Below are positions 27,422 to 36,700 of a stretch of 64,000 bases of DNA, in pieces. The DNA lies in the NCBI GenBank assembly GCA_013376735.1, contig VINJ01000001.1, forward strand, positions 1,488,001 to 1,552,000, written 5' to 3'. The DNA comes from a bacterium Scap17. Lineage in GTDB: Bacteria > Pseudomonadota > Gammaproteobacteria > Pseudomonadales > Halomonadaceae. The position numbers and the translations under genes were made by a program. Every line of letters begins with the position of its first letter. Position 1 is the stretch's first letter. The notes under the pieces are model-generated. The model did no database searches, had not been told where the DNA came from, and saw only the letters and a program-made list of their open reading frames with translations.

Positions 27422-27616
27422 ATAACCTTCTATTTGTCAGATTTGCTTTTTACCAGAGCGATTAGTGATGGATTTATATATTTGCGAGACAGGCTAATAT
27501 GTGTTGCTTGTGTATGTCAGTTATCCACTGATTTGTCGATAGGTATAATTTTTAATGTTGCTAATTTAGCATAGATCGTCTAGGCTTAAATTTTGACTTT
27601 GCTTGAGGGTTGACTA

Positions 27617-28012
27617 ATGTTGAAGTTTTTAAATGCTTTAGGTGTGAGTCTATTCCTGAGTGGGTGTGTTACATCAGGGCATTCCACACCAGCTCAGCTT
27701 GCAGAATATAAAAAATCTATTCCAGTTTGCTACGAGAAAACCGAATGTCAGAAAATGTGGAGTGCGGCTAGAAGGTGGATATTGAATAATTCTGGATATA
27801 AGCTTCAGCATATCACATCGGATTATATGGAGACTTATAATCCACGCAATGGAGATACTGATATAGCCTTTAGAGCTTCATTGGAGCCTAGTGGTGACGG
27901 GTATCGTATCGTGGGAGAGGCGTGGTGCGGGAATATGTTTGGATGCGTGCCTGTTCAACATGAAGCTATGATTAACTTCAACCAATATGTGTCTGACTCT
28001 ATATATAGATGA
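27617..28012 (+). CDS. Small lipoprotein of unknown function
   Basis: Residues 1-17 form a lipoprotein signal (MLKFLNALGVSLFLSGC), with the lipobox LSGC placing Cys17 as the lipidated residue. The mature part has four further cysteines, in VCYEKTEC and WCGNMFGCVP, that could form two disulfides. It resembles many hypothetical periplasmic lipoproteins, but I cannot name a family. The gene is AT-rich and ends just before the intact IS30 element. Membrane anchoring is well supported by sequence; function is unknown. Confidence 0.72.
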   Translation: MLKFLNALGVSLFLSGCVTSGHSTPAQLAEYKKSIPVCYEKTECQKMWSAARRWILNNSGYKLQHITSDYMETYNPRNGDTDIAFRASLEPSGDGYRIVGEAWCGNMFGCVPVQHEAMINFNQYVSDSIYR

Positions 28013-28087
28013 TGAATAAATAATCTAATTATTATTTGAGGGCGCAATAACTGTATTGACTTTAGTTATTGCGCTTAAGTCTTGGAT

Positions 28088-29191
28088 TCCTGAATTCAAG
28101 CAATAAGCGCAGCACCTGCAGTATCCAGCCCTCCTGAGTATTCCCCTAGAAACACCTGCGCCGGTGTCCGGTAGCCGAGTCGCTTTCGAGGACGGTCATT
28201 CAGCTTTTCGACCACCTTGCGTAGCTCTGCATTGCTGACCTGACGAAAATCCGTTCCTTTGGGGAAGTACTGCCGTATCAGGCCATTCGTATTCTCGTTG
28301 GTCCCACGCTGTCCAGAGCAGTAGGGATCGCAGAAGTACATCGCCGCCGTCACGGCCTTGGCCACCGCTTCGTGGCCAGCGAATTCCGATCCATTGTCCA
28401 GTGTGATCGTCTGGACCGCTCCCCGACGCGGCTTCAACAAGCGGATCATGGCTGCTTGTGTCAACTCGGCCGAGATCTTGGGCAATCGTGCCGCCAGTAA
28501 ATAGCCACTGCGACGCTCGACCAGCGTGACAAGGCCTGATTGCTTGTGCCCCTGTATCACGGTATCGCCCTCCCAGTGGCCGATGAAGCGCCGGTCATCA
28601 ATCTCATCTGGGCGGTGCTCGATACCGACTCGATTGGGGATCTTGCCCAACCCGGCGCTCTTGGCGTGCGTGCGGTGCTTATTGCGGCGTTTAGGCTGAC
28701 GGAGATGCCGCCAAAGGTCACCACCCCGTGCCTTGTCGTCCCAGATCAAGGAGTAGATCCATTGATGACTGACACTAACGCCAGCCAAGGGCGCCATGAA
28801 GCCACTGATTTGCTGTGGGCTCCACTCCTCACGTAGCCGATCGGCAACGGCGGCCATCATGCCTGGAAGGCGCTTTGTCCACTTGTTAGCAGTGCGGCGC
28901 CGATGATCACTGAGTATCTGAGCCTGCTCGGGATCATAGCCATTAGCGGTGGCGTTACGGCGAATTTCACGGCTGATCGTGCTGCTGTGGAGGTTCAGCT
29001 CCCTGCCGATCTGGCGCTGGCTCATGCCCAAGTCATAACGGGCGTGGATCTGATATCGTTGGGTCTGGGTCAGCTGTCGGTATTCCATACTCTGCTTCAC
29101 TTTGGTCGGTGAGCCGAGAAGGGTACCGGCGCTGGCCCTCCTGCCTCTACCGTGCGGTCCAAAGTGCTGCGGTTATTCTATGAATCCAGGA
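28088..29191 (-). mobile_element. Intact IS30-family insertion sequence
   Basis: The element is about 1104 bases with terminal inverted repeats at 28088-28115 and 29164-29191 that match at 23 of 28 positions by my alignment, ending TCCTG...CAGGA. The transposase gene fills nearly all of it and its stop codon lies within the left repeat. No clear target duplication is visible. It sits between the AT-rich left part of the island and the end of the large defence cluster. Confidence 0.85.
28096..29100 (-). CDS. IS30-family transposase
   Basis: A 334-residue full-length IS30 transposase. The N-terminal helix-turn-helix (YRQLTQTQRYQIHARYDLG...QRQIGRELNLHSSTISREI) binds the ends. The DDE catalytic core is complete: HWEGDTVIQG gives the first Asp, TLDNGSEFAGH the second, and the C-terminal NENTNGLIRQYFPKGTDF the Glu. 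The C-terminal PRKRLGYRTPAQVF is standard. A closely related but truncated copy is present at 24147-24627. Confidence 0.95.
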   Translation of the reverse strand: MKQSMEYRQLTQTQRYQIHARYDLGMSQRQIGRELNLHSSTISREIRRNATANGYDPEQAQILSDHRRRTANKWTKRLPGMMAAVADRLREEWSPQQISGFMAPLAGVSVSHQWIYSLIWDDKARGGDLWRHLRQPKRRNKHRTHAKSAGLGKIPNRVGIEHRPDEIDDRRFIGHWEGDTVIQGHKQSGLVTLVERRSGYLLAARLPKISAELTQAAMIRLLKPRRGAVQTITLDNGSEFAGHEAVAKAVTAAMYFCDPYCSGQRGTNENTNGLIRQYFPKGTDFRQVSNAELRKVVEKLNDRPRKRLGYRTPAQVFLGEYSGGLDTAGAALIA

Positions 29192-29288
29192 TTTATTTGG
29201 AAAGTTTGGGTAGATTATCGCCGGCCAAACCCTCGTTAGCGCTTGCATACTAGTAGCTGAGAAATTTACTCCAGCGACGATATGATAC

Positions 29289-30398
29289 TCAGTCTATATC
29301 CCAGGCTTGTTTCAATCTCGTAACGGTATGCTCCCATTTCGGTGTTGTGGGCTTGCAGATAGTGTTCTGATTGCCGAACAGACCGACTTCGCTAAATGCT
29401 TGTGAGGCACTGTACGAAGTGATCCAGCGGACTGGCACGAGGTATTCCGCTGTCTCCTCATCCTCTTCATCGAAGGTTCGGTGGAGCTGTGGGTACGCGG
29501 TAGCTGTGGCAATGTCGTGAAGTCTCTGAATCCCTTGATCGGTCTGGACCGTGAAATGCTCGCCTCGGCAACGCTCTCCGGTCACCTCAGCCACGCCTAC
29601 GTAGCCGGTCTTGGGGATGTTGACCCAGACGCGGTCTCCCTCTGAGAGCATAGCGAGGGTCTTCGAGTACCAGGCGGCGCCACCACCGGCAATGAAGCCA
29701 TAGCGACGCGCCAACTCCCATGGACGGTTATCGCCGAAGGAGGCGTAAAACTCGCCATTCCAAGGCTCCTTGCGTGACTTGCGTGGGACAGGCAGGGGCG
29801 GTTCGTCCGGGTCGATCATCCAGGCACGACTGAGGTAATGATTTCCCTGGTCCTCGAAGGCGCTGAAGAACATGGCGTTGATCGAGAGCTGGGCATGTTC
29901 GTTGAGATAGTTGATGATTCGCTCGCTGCTGGCGTCGAGTTGGGTGGCCACGACCACCAGCTGGTGATTTTCGTTGAGGGTGACGCTATCTAGCGTGATA
30001 CCGAACTTGGCCTCGAAGGCGCCCTCAAGAGACATGTGAGGGCGCTGATAACGTTGGGCAAAGGCTTGATAGATTTCTACCAGCTGGTAGTCGGCCAGGG
30101 TGACGATCCAAGAGGCATAGTCGATGGCCTGAGCCACCACATCGCGGGGTGTCTTGTCGCGTTTGAGTTCGATGACGATAACTGTGCCGTCGGCAGCAAT
30201 CGCCAGCAGATCGATCAGCTTGTTGAAGTCCGTGCGTACCTGTCGACCAATCAACAACCAGTCCCGATTGAGGATCGAGACATCCTGCATGATCTGCTCC
30301 TCTAGCTCCCCCTCGTCGGCTAGCCCAGTAGGCCGCAGCTTTTGCGGCATCTCGCCTGCAGTACCTGCCAGCTTCCAGATTCCTTGCTCTATAGCCAT
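29289..30398 (-). CDS. NucS/DUF91-like PD-(D/E)xK nuclease-domain protein
   Basis: Residues 30-120 form a restriction-like nuclease core: ELEEQI, KLIDLLAIAADG, VIVIELKRDK and then QAIDYASWI give the E, D, E-x-K and Q arrangement seen in DUF91/NucS domains. The remaining 250 residues hold an unassigned C-terminal region with WVNIPKTGYVGVAEVTG, which looks like a small beta-barrel. The ATG at 30398 has AGGAGG six bases upstream, so the frame start at 30443 is rejected. The 369-residue product is encoded last in the defence cluster, 137 bases after the Abi gene, and may have its own promoter. Confidence 0.78.
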   Translation of the reverse strand: MAIEQGIWKLAGTAGEMPQKLRPTGLADEGELEEQIMQDVSILNRDWLLIGRQVRTDFNKLIDLLAIAADGTVIVIELKRDKTPRDVVAQAIDYASWIVTLADYQLVEIYQAFAQRYQRPHMSLEGAFEAKFGITLDSVTLNENHQLVVVATQLDASSERIINYLNEHAQLSINAMFFSAFEDQGNHYLSRAWMIDPDEPPLPVPRKSRKEPWNGEFYASFGDNRPWELARRYGFIAGGGAAWYSKTLAMLSEGDRVWVNIPKTGYVGVAEVTGERCRGEHFTVQTDQGIQRLHDIATATAYPQLHRTFDEEDEETAEYLVPVRWITSYSASQAFSEVGLFGNQNTICKPTTPKWEHTVTRLKQAWDID

Positions 30399-30535
30399 CA
30401 GGCGCCTCCTGGTGCTTGTTAGAGAAAGCGTTGCCTCACCCAAGGCGATGCTCTACCATGGATATCAACACGGCCCCCGCCTCTTGGCTCTCACGAGCTT
30501 ACGCGGGGGTTCTTGTTTGTGTGCTCCCACCTTCA

Positions 30536-31507
30536 TCATCCCCACCAGCGCTCCCAGCCCGGTGGAGCTCCCATGTCCTCCAGCGTTAGCCCTCGTCTGG
30601 AATGAGGCACCGGGAAAGCCTCCAGATGTGCCTGTAGACGTCGATGCCACTCGGTTTCGGGGCAGACCATCAACGCCATGTGCCGCACGATACTCAATAG
30701 CAGGAAGGGGCGGGCAAGGCGCTTTGCGTCCCTGAATTCATCGCACCACGGTACCTCACCTTGCTTGGGCAGCCTTGGCTGGTCAACGACATTGCGGTTC
30801 CAGAGCCGGCTGTGGTGTGCGCAGACGTTACGCAGATAATTCAGCGAGCGAAGCCAGCTCTGGAAGACCTTCCAGTCTTGAATGCCGTATTTCTGAGCGA
30901 TCCGTATCTGGTCTGGCACCTTCATCATGGCGAAGAGCTGCGAGAGGGTGCCGAAGTCCCAAGTCTCGACGGAGACCCAGATCGGCAGCCGCGGCCCGTG
31001 CTTTTGCCGATAGTGCTTGACGAAGTCTTCCTTTGAGCGTCGCTCCATACCTTCGCAGCGCTCCTGCCACTTCTCGAAGCTGTCGCGCGAGTCACGACCG
31101 GATTTGCGGCGGGCGAAGGAGGGATGGAAGGTGGCGCGGTGCAGGTGTGCGAAGGCATCGCTCCCGCCCAATAGGTAGGCGATATCCACTCGCAGCGCGA
31201 TCTCGATACGTTCCAGGGCATCGGTCAGGCGCAGCCGAAGCTCCTTGTCGAAGAGGTATAGCCGCACCGCATCGATGAACTGGGTGTCGGGAACGAACTG
31301 ATCCGTTGCTTGGGTGACTGGCCGGTCATGTTGGTCATGACCGGCCGTCTCGAAGACTCGGAAGGAATACCAATAGGCGCTTAGTCGGTAGTAACCGACG
31401 CGCTCCAGATATTCCAAAGCGGCGCTTTCATCGCCGACCTGCATCCCGCGCTCGGTGAGCAGGGTCAACTGCTCTTGAAACGACTTCCAGGGACGATCGT
31501 AGGCCAT
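30536..31507 (-). CDS. Abi-family (AbiD/AbiF, Abi_2) abortive infection protein
   Basis: A 323-residue protein with the Abi_2 pattern: RPWKSFQEQLTLLTERGM at the start, YLERVGYYRLSAYWY, a basic helical middle, and RNVCAHHSRLWNR around residue 225. The last is the R-x4-6-H motif of HEPN-like ribonucleases. In lactococci, AbiD and AbiF stop phage growth by killing or arresting the infected cell. The gene starts 15 bases after the UvrD-like helicase stop on the same strand and is probably co-transcribed with it. That genomic pairing makes a guarded effector role plausible. Confidence 0.85.
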   Translation of the reverse strand: MAYDRPWKSFQEQLTLLTERGMQVGDESAALEYLERVGYYRLSAYWYSFRVFETAGHDQHDRPVTQATDQFVPDTQFIDAVRLYLFDKELRLRLTDALERIEIALRVDIAYLLGGSDAFAHLHRATFHPSFARRKSGRDSRDSFEKWQERCEGMERRSKEDFVKHYRQKHGPRLPIWVSVETWDFGTLSQLFAMMKVPDQIRIAQKYGIQDWKVFQSWLRSLNYLRNVCAHHSRLWNRNVVDQPRLPKQGEVPWCDEFRDAKRLARPFLLLSIVRHMALMVCPETEWHRRLQAHLEAFPVPHSRRGLTLEDMGAPPGWERWWG

Positions 31508-31522
31508 CAGCTCACCATCCTT

Positions 31523-33733
31523 TTATTGGTTTGCCGACGTCAGATAAGGACTCGGTTCTCCAAAGCTCGAGACGTGAAGGCTCTCGATGGCACGTGTGGC
31601 AGCTACGTGTATCAAGGCACGCTCATTGAGCTCCCGGTAACGCTTCTCGACCGGATCTTCACTGTCCATGGAACGTGGGGCAGGGACGACGCCTGCATTG
31701 ATCCCTGCGAGACACACCTTGCGGAATTCCAGCCCTTTCACCCGGTGCATGGTGGCGAGCCGGACTGCGTTGTCGGTTGCCTCATCGCCGGACTCCTTCT
31801 CCATGATGGCCACCGGAATTCCACGTGCCTTGAGTGCCTGAGCATATTGATCACGCAAGCGCTGAGTTCGGGCAACGATGCAGCAGTCACGACGCAGGGT
31901 AGGGCGTTGCCCGTCACCGGCTTCCCTATCGGGCGCTTCTGCCAATCCTTCGACAAGCTGTACAAGCGCATCGACTTCTTCATCGAAGCTATCGAAATGC
32001 TGCACGGAAGGTGCTTCGCCCTGCAGAAGCGAGCGATAGTCACTGCTGGAGTCCTGGCCATCATCGAGATCATCGACCTCTACGCCTTCCAGCAACGCTA
32101 CGGCATAACGGCGGGTCTGCTCGGTAGTGCGGTAGTTGATTCTCAGCTTGCGTCCACGACGGCCGCGCACGTTGATACCACAGCTTGAGAGAGTCGCACG
32201 GCGGCCATAGATGCGCTGATGGCCGTCACCTACCAGGAAGAGGTCGTTGGCGCCTTCAGGCACAAGAGCGCGCAGCAGTTTGAGGGATTCTGCACCAAAG
32301 TCCTGAATCTCGTCAGCGATGACATGCCGGTACTGGCGAGCGAGCTGCCCTTGCTCCGCGAGTTGTACGGCCTCGAAGGTACAGTCTTCGATCGTACGCA
32401 GCCCTGCATTGTTCAACTGGTTGCGCATTTCCTCGAATACCGGCCAGATGGCGGCGCGTTGTCCGCGGTTCAGCGGCTTGCCACGGCCTACACGTCTGGC
32501 CCGGAAATATTCCTGGCGTGTGCGAGCATGCTGGGGGAGGACGACCTGTTGCCATTCCTCGTCGTAAAAGCTCTCTGGCAGGTCCAGCTCATCGGGAATC
32601 AACTGAAGTGCTGCGCGCCACGCCTTGCGGTATCCCGGTTGATTGGAATAGGCAAGCCTGGCTTTGCCTTGGCCGCTGGTCAGGCGATGGATGAGTCGGT
32701 CGATATTGATGACCTCGATACAGGCCATTTCCTGATGTGTGCACAGCTGATTTAGCTGGTGCTCGATATCCTGCGCGAGATTACGCGTGAAGGTCGTGAA
32801 CAGGATGCTGCGTTCGTCCCCTTCACCACGTCTCACGGCATGGCGGGCCAGGTAGCGCGCTCGGTGCATGGCAACGACCGTCTTGCCAGTCCCTGCGCCT
32901 CCCAGTACGCGCACGGCACCATTCCAATCGCGCTCGACCAGTTCACGCTGCGAAGGGTGAAGGAAGACCCGCCAGTGCTCCAGTGGCGCATTGAGCATTC
33001 GCGTCAGCTCATCGTCGTCTTCCACCACGTGGAAACGGCGCTGACTGTCGGCTTGCTGCAAGGCCTGCACGAAGTCTTCGGTATCGATGCTGGGGGCTTC
33101 GTCCGGCGCACCGTACATCTCGAGTATTTCTTGCTTGTCCTCACCTTGCGCGAGGAAGAGCAGTGCCTCATAGGCCTCATCGGGCAATACGTATTGCATC
33201 GCATCCAATGCAGCCGAGTTCTTGAGCTCACGCACTCTTTCCAGCAGGGCCTCTGGGACACCCAACCGCAGAAGCTCTCTATCGCGCACTTCGTCAAACA
33301 ATGGGCTTGCGGACTCACTGACAGGTGTCGTCAGCGGGCTCGACGCGGGAGCATCTTCGTAAACCTCACGCGTGACGGTGGCCAGTACCTGGAGGCTACC
33401 CGTCTGGGGGTTGATGCTGGCTTCATGACGACGCGCCCAGTCATAGGCATCGTCATGCTTGTCGACCCACATGAAGACGTAGACATTGCCTTTCTCAGGC
33501 TTGAGCACGATAGCGCGATATTCCTGGTCCACGCGGACCGAACGCATGTTCTTGTCACGGGCATCACGGATGACCTCGTAATTGATGCCCGAGGAGCGCG
33601 GGTTGCTGCGAAACTTGCCGATCAGGTCCTGCACCTTGTTCTGCTTGGCACGGGGGATGCTGCTCATCGCGCCGAGAAATTCCTGAGCGAGCGCGATGGT
33701 CGGCTGATGCGATGTTTCTGAGGGTGCTGTCAT
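31523..33733 (-). CDS. UvrD-like helicase with N-terminal RelE-like domain
   Basis: A 736-residue protein in two parts. Residues 25-105 resemble a RelE/ParE toxin fold (KVQDLIGKFRSNP, MRSVRVDQEYRAIVLKPE, NVYVFMWVDKHDDAYDWARR), as seen in some UvrD-type proteins. The superfamily 1A motor has GGAGTGKT (about 278-285), ADEIQDFG (about 474) and TMHRVKGLEFRKV (about 662), and ends with ALIHVAATRA. No nuclease domain is seen. It starts 31 bases after the DUF1998 helicase and is followed 15 bases later by the Abi gene. Whether the RelE-like part is active cannot be judged from motifs alone. Confidence 0.83.
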   Translation of the reverse strand: MTAPSETSHQPTIALAQEFLGAMSSIPRAKQNKVQDLIGKFRSNPRSSGINYEVIRDARDKNMRSVRVDQEYRAIVLKPEKGNVYVFMWVDKHDDAYDWARRHEASINPQTGSLQVLATVTREVYEDAPASSPLTTPVSESASPLFDEVRDRELLRLGVPEALLERVRELKNSAALDAMQYVLPDEAYEALLFLAQGEDKQEILEMYGAPDEAPSIDTEDFVQALQQADSQRRFHVVEDDDELTRMLNAPLEHWRVFLHPSQRELVERDWNGAVRVLGGAGTGKTVVAMHRARYLARHAVRRGEGDERSILFTTFTRNLAQDIEHQLNQLCTHQEMACIEVINIDRLIHRLTSGQGKARLAYSNQPGYRKAWRAALQLIPDELDLPESFYDEEWQQVVLPQHARTRQEYFRARRVGRGKPLNRGQRAAIWPVFEEMRNQLNNAGLRTIEDCTFEAVQLAEQGQLARQYRHVIADEIQDFGAESLKLLRALVPEGANDLFLVGDGHQRIYGRRATLSSCGINVRGRRGRKLRINYRTTEQTRRYAVALLEGVEVDDLDDGQDSSSDYRSLLQGEAPSVQHFDSFDEEVDALVQLVEGLAEAPDREAGDGQRPTLRRDCCIVARTQRLRDQYAQALKARGIPVAIMEKESGDEATDNAVRLATMHRVKGLEFRKVCLAGINAGVVPAPRSMDSEDPVEKRYRELNERALIHVAATRAIESLHVSSFGEPSPYLTSANQ

Positions 33734-33764
33734 GTTGCTGCGTCCTTGTCCGGTACTTCTATAG

Positions 33765-36700
33765 TCAGGCTGTCACGGCGAGCCAATGGCCTAGCTGAGT
33801 GAGTGCATCCTTGTCGATGGGCAGACCCGTACTGTCATCAAACAGGATCACCCGCCAGTCAGCAAATGCCTCGGGCAGTGGTGTGGAGCTAATGGCAACC
33901 TTGTCATCCGGCCAGCTCAGCTCAAGCATGATGCTGGCCTCACCATTGGCATCCAGGAGGTCTACTCCACTTTCGGGTACTGCTACCTCCTGAGCGATCA
34001 AGGCCTCCACCCATTCTGGATCCAGCAGGCTGTTGGCATGGATTTCCTCCCAGGCATTGTCGGCCTGGGCGCCGTCGGTCCGAGTATCGTCATGCCCAGT
34101 ATTGCTCGTGGCGTCTTCATCTGCTGGCCACCAGCAGGAGGGATCGAGCAACCCTTCACCAGCCGCTACGCCACGCGTGCTGCTGAGAGTCAGGCGTGGA
34201 GCGAATTGCAGAAGATTGGCTTGTTGCCAGAAGCGGCGCCAATGGTCCTCGTCCTTGAGTGTGGCTTCCAGATCCCGGTCATCCAGCGAAAGATGCAGGT
34301 GCAGGTGATTGCGGATACCACTGACTGATCGAACTTGTGTCTGGGGAACGCTCACCAGTACCTCGCAACGCCCCTGGCTATTATCGAAGCTGTCAAGGAC
34401 GCCCCCGAAGAGACGTGGTCCCATCGACGTATCCAGCAAGGCGTCAGCCAAGGGGATCAACAGGTTCTCCCGCAATTCTGTGCTCAAGCGAGTGAGCAAC
34501 GAGGAATTGTCGTGCGTCTGCATGGTCAGCCAGGCAAGTGACTGCGTCAGGCAAGCCTGATGCCACTCCTTGCTCTGCAGGTCGGGTTGCGCGGCATAGG
34601 TGAGCAGAGCGTCAAAGGCAGATCCATCCATCAGCTGGCGAGCATGATTCACGGAGAGTGGTGCAAGCGCCTTGAGCCATTCTTGCGTTTCGGGCGTACT
34701 CGCCTTGGCCTGGAGCACCTTGAGCAATGAGTGAGGTATCTCGATATCCGCGAGGCTGGCGCATTGATGCTTTTCTCCCATCAGATCGCGCCACGTCAGT
34801 GTCCAGACCCGATAACGTCCACTGGCCAGCACTGCCTGACGTTTCTCGGCATCATCGCCGACTCGCTCACGATGATATTGATAACCATCGAGATAGATGG
34901 CGATCGGTTGCGTACCTGCAGGTGCGCTGAGCGGGGTCATCAAGAAGTCCGGGCGTGTCGTGCGAGACACTCCCTGGCTTGGCCCGAGTACGGCCTGCGG
35001 ACGAATCTGCCAGCTGACCAGCGGGCCATCGCCCTGACCCTTGAAGGTCAATCGCCAGCCCGGCGTGCCATCGACAAGCTCTTGGCCAAGAGAGTGGTTC
35101 CCAGACGGCTGATTGAGCAGGTCGATGAAGCGTTGCTCCAGCTCGCTTTCCACCAGCACATTGAGGTCGATCTTCTCCAGCCCCGCGACTTCCGTCAGAA
35201 GATGACGACGCGAGATGATGCGCTCAAGCAAATTCAGGGCCGTATCACGCGATGTGTCCTTGAGATGACGGCTCTGGCGATAAGCCAACAGGCAGCGATA
35301 ACACCCATCCCGTCCAGGCTCATCTTCGCATGCACAGTCACGCATGGTGTCGCGGGCAAGGGCCAGCATGTCCACCAGTTTCTCCGGGGCCAGCATCAGC
35401 TCCTTCAGATAACCGGTACCACCGGGGACAGTATCGTAGAGCACCAGGTAATGGCGGGCGGGTTGCTGTTGGGTGGCCGGCACTTCCTGCTCGGTCAGGC
35501 GTAGATGGTCCACGCTGCCACGGAAGTAGCGCTTCAGCCCCAGATGGAGACTTGCGATCAGTGACTGACGCGCACGTTCCGACATCGCGACATCGGAGAG
35601 TGGCAGCAGCAGGCGCAGTGCTTCCGAGTGCAGTTCGCGATACAGGAAGAGTCCGTTATGCAAATTCTCTGGAGTATCGGGCAGCTTGTTGCGCACCACC
35701 TTGCACCATGGCGTGTGTTGCTCTTTCTCTTTCTGACCCTTGTAGCGGACCTTGCCGCAATGCGCACAGACCGCAAAGCCCGGGCGAGGGGCCTCCTTGC
35801 CTGCAATATTCAAGGTATCACCAGCATCCCCTCCGCGGCCGAAGTTGATCTCAACGAAGCGTGCATCTGCGATGAATTCAAAGCCGAACGGGCAGGCCGG
35901 GTCATCAATGCGCATGGCATGGCTGGCGCTGTTCGGTTTGATATCCACCAGCATCTGGCGGTTGTAGAAGGCTGGCTGACGCTGGTCGCTGTCATCCCCG
36001 ATGCGGCTGTCTCGGTCGCGTACCGTGGCCGTGACTTCCTTCAGGCGCAGCAAGCTTCGCTTCTGAGCCGAATCTCCCCATTGAGGGCTGCCGCAACGTG
36101 GGCAGCTGCCATGAATGTCTCCCTCAGCCAGCGACTCGCTGTAGTGGCATACACTGCAAAGTCGCCAATGTTCGATGTCCTGCCCGCGCAGGTTGATCTG
36201 GTCGATCGTCAGCGTGCGTCCCAGGGCATAGAAGGTATTGAGAGGGGCCAGCTCCACCAAGGCACTCTGTGCCGGGCGTTGGAACTCATGATGTACCACT
36301 TCATAGCTCTTGCCGCTGGCAGCCTGTGCCTTGCTGACGTGGCGGATCACCATGCCATTGAGCGTCACGCCTTCTTCCGGGAAGGCATAGTTGGGCAGCA
36401 ACCCTTCATCCGTGAAGAAGTTGAGCGTCTGTTGCTGGCCCAATTGCTTGAGCAGGCTCATGCGGCCATGACGCTCGACCTCGATGGCCTCGATCTCGTT
36501 GCGCACATGCTCGTCTTCTGGCTGCGACCTCAGATGCTCCAGTGCGCGGTCGTACTCCTTGATCTCCAGCTTCCAGGCACGGCGTTGCTCGGCGCGGCGT
36601 GTCAAAGTGGTGATGACACGTGCTTTCAGGCCTGAGGGAAGCGCTGCCGAGGCGGCAGTGGCGTTCGGCATCAGCTGCTGGCTCAGGTAATCACGGTCTT

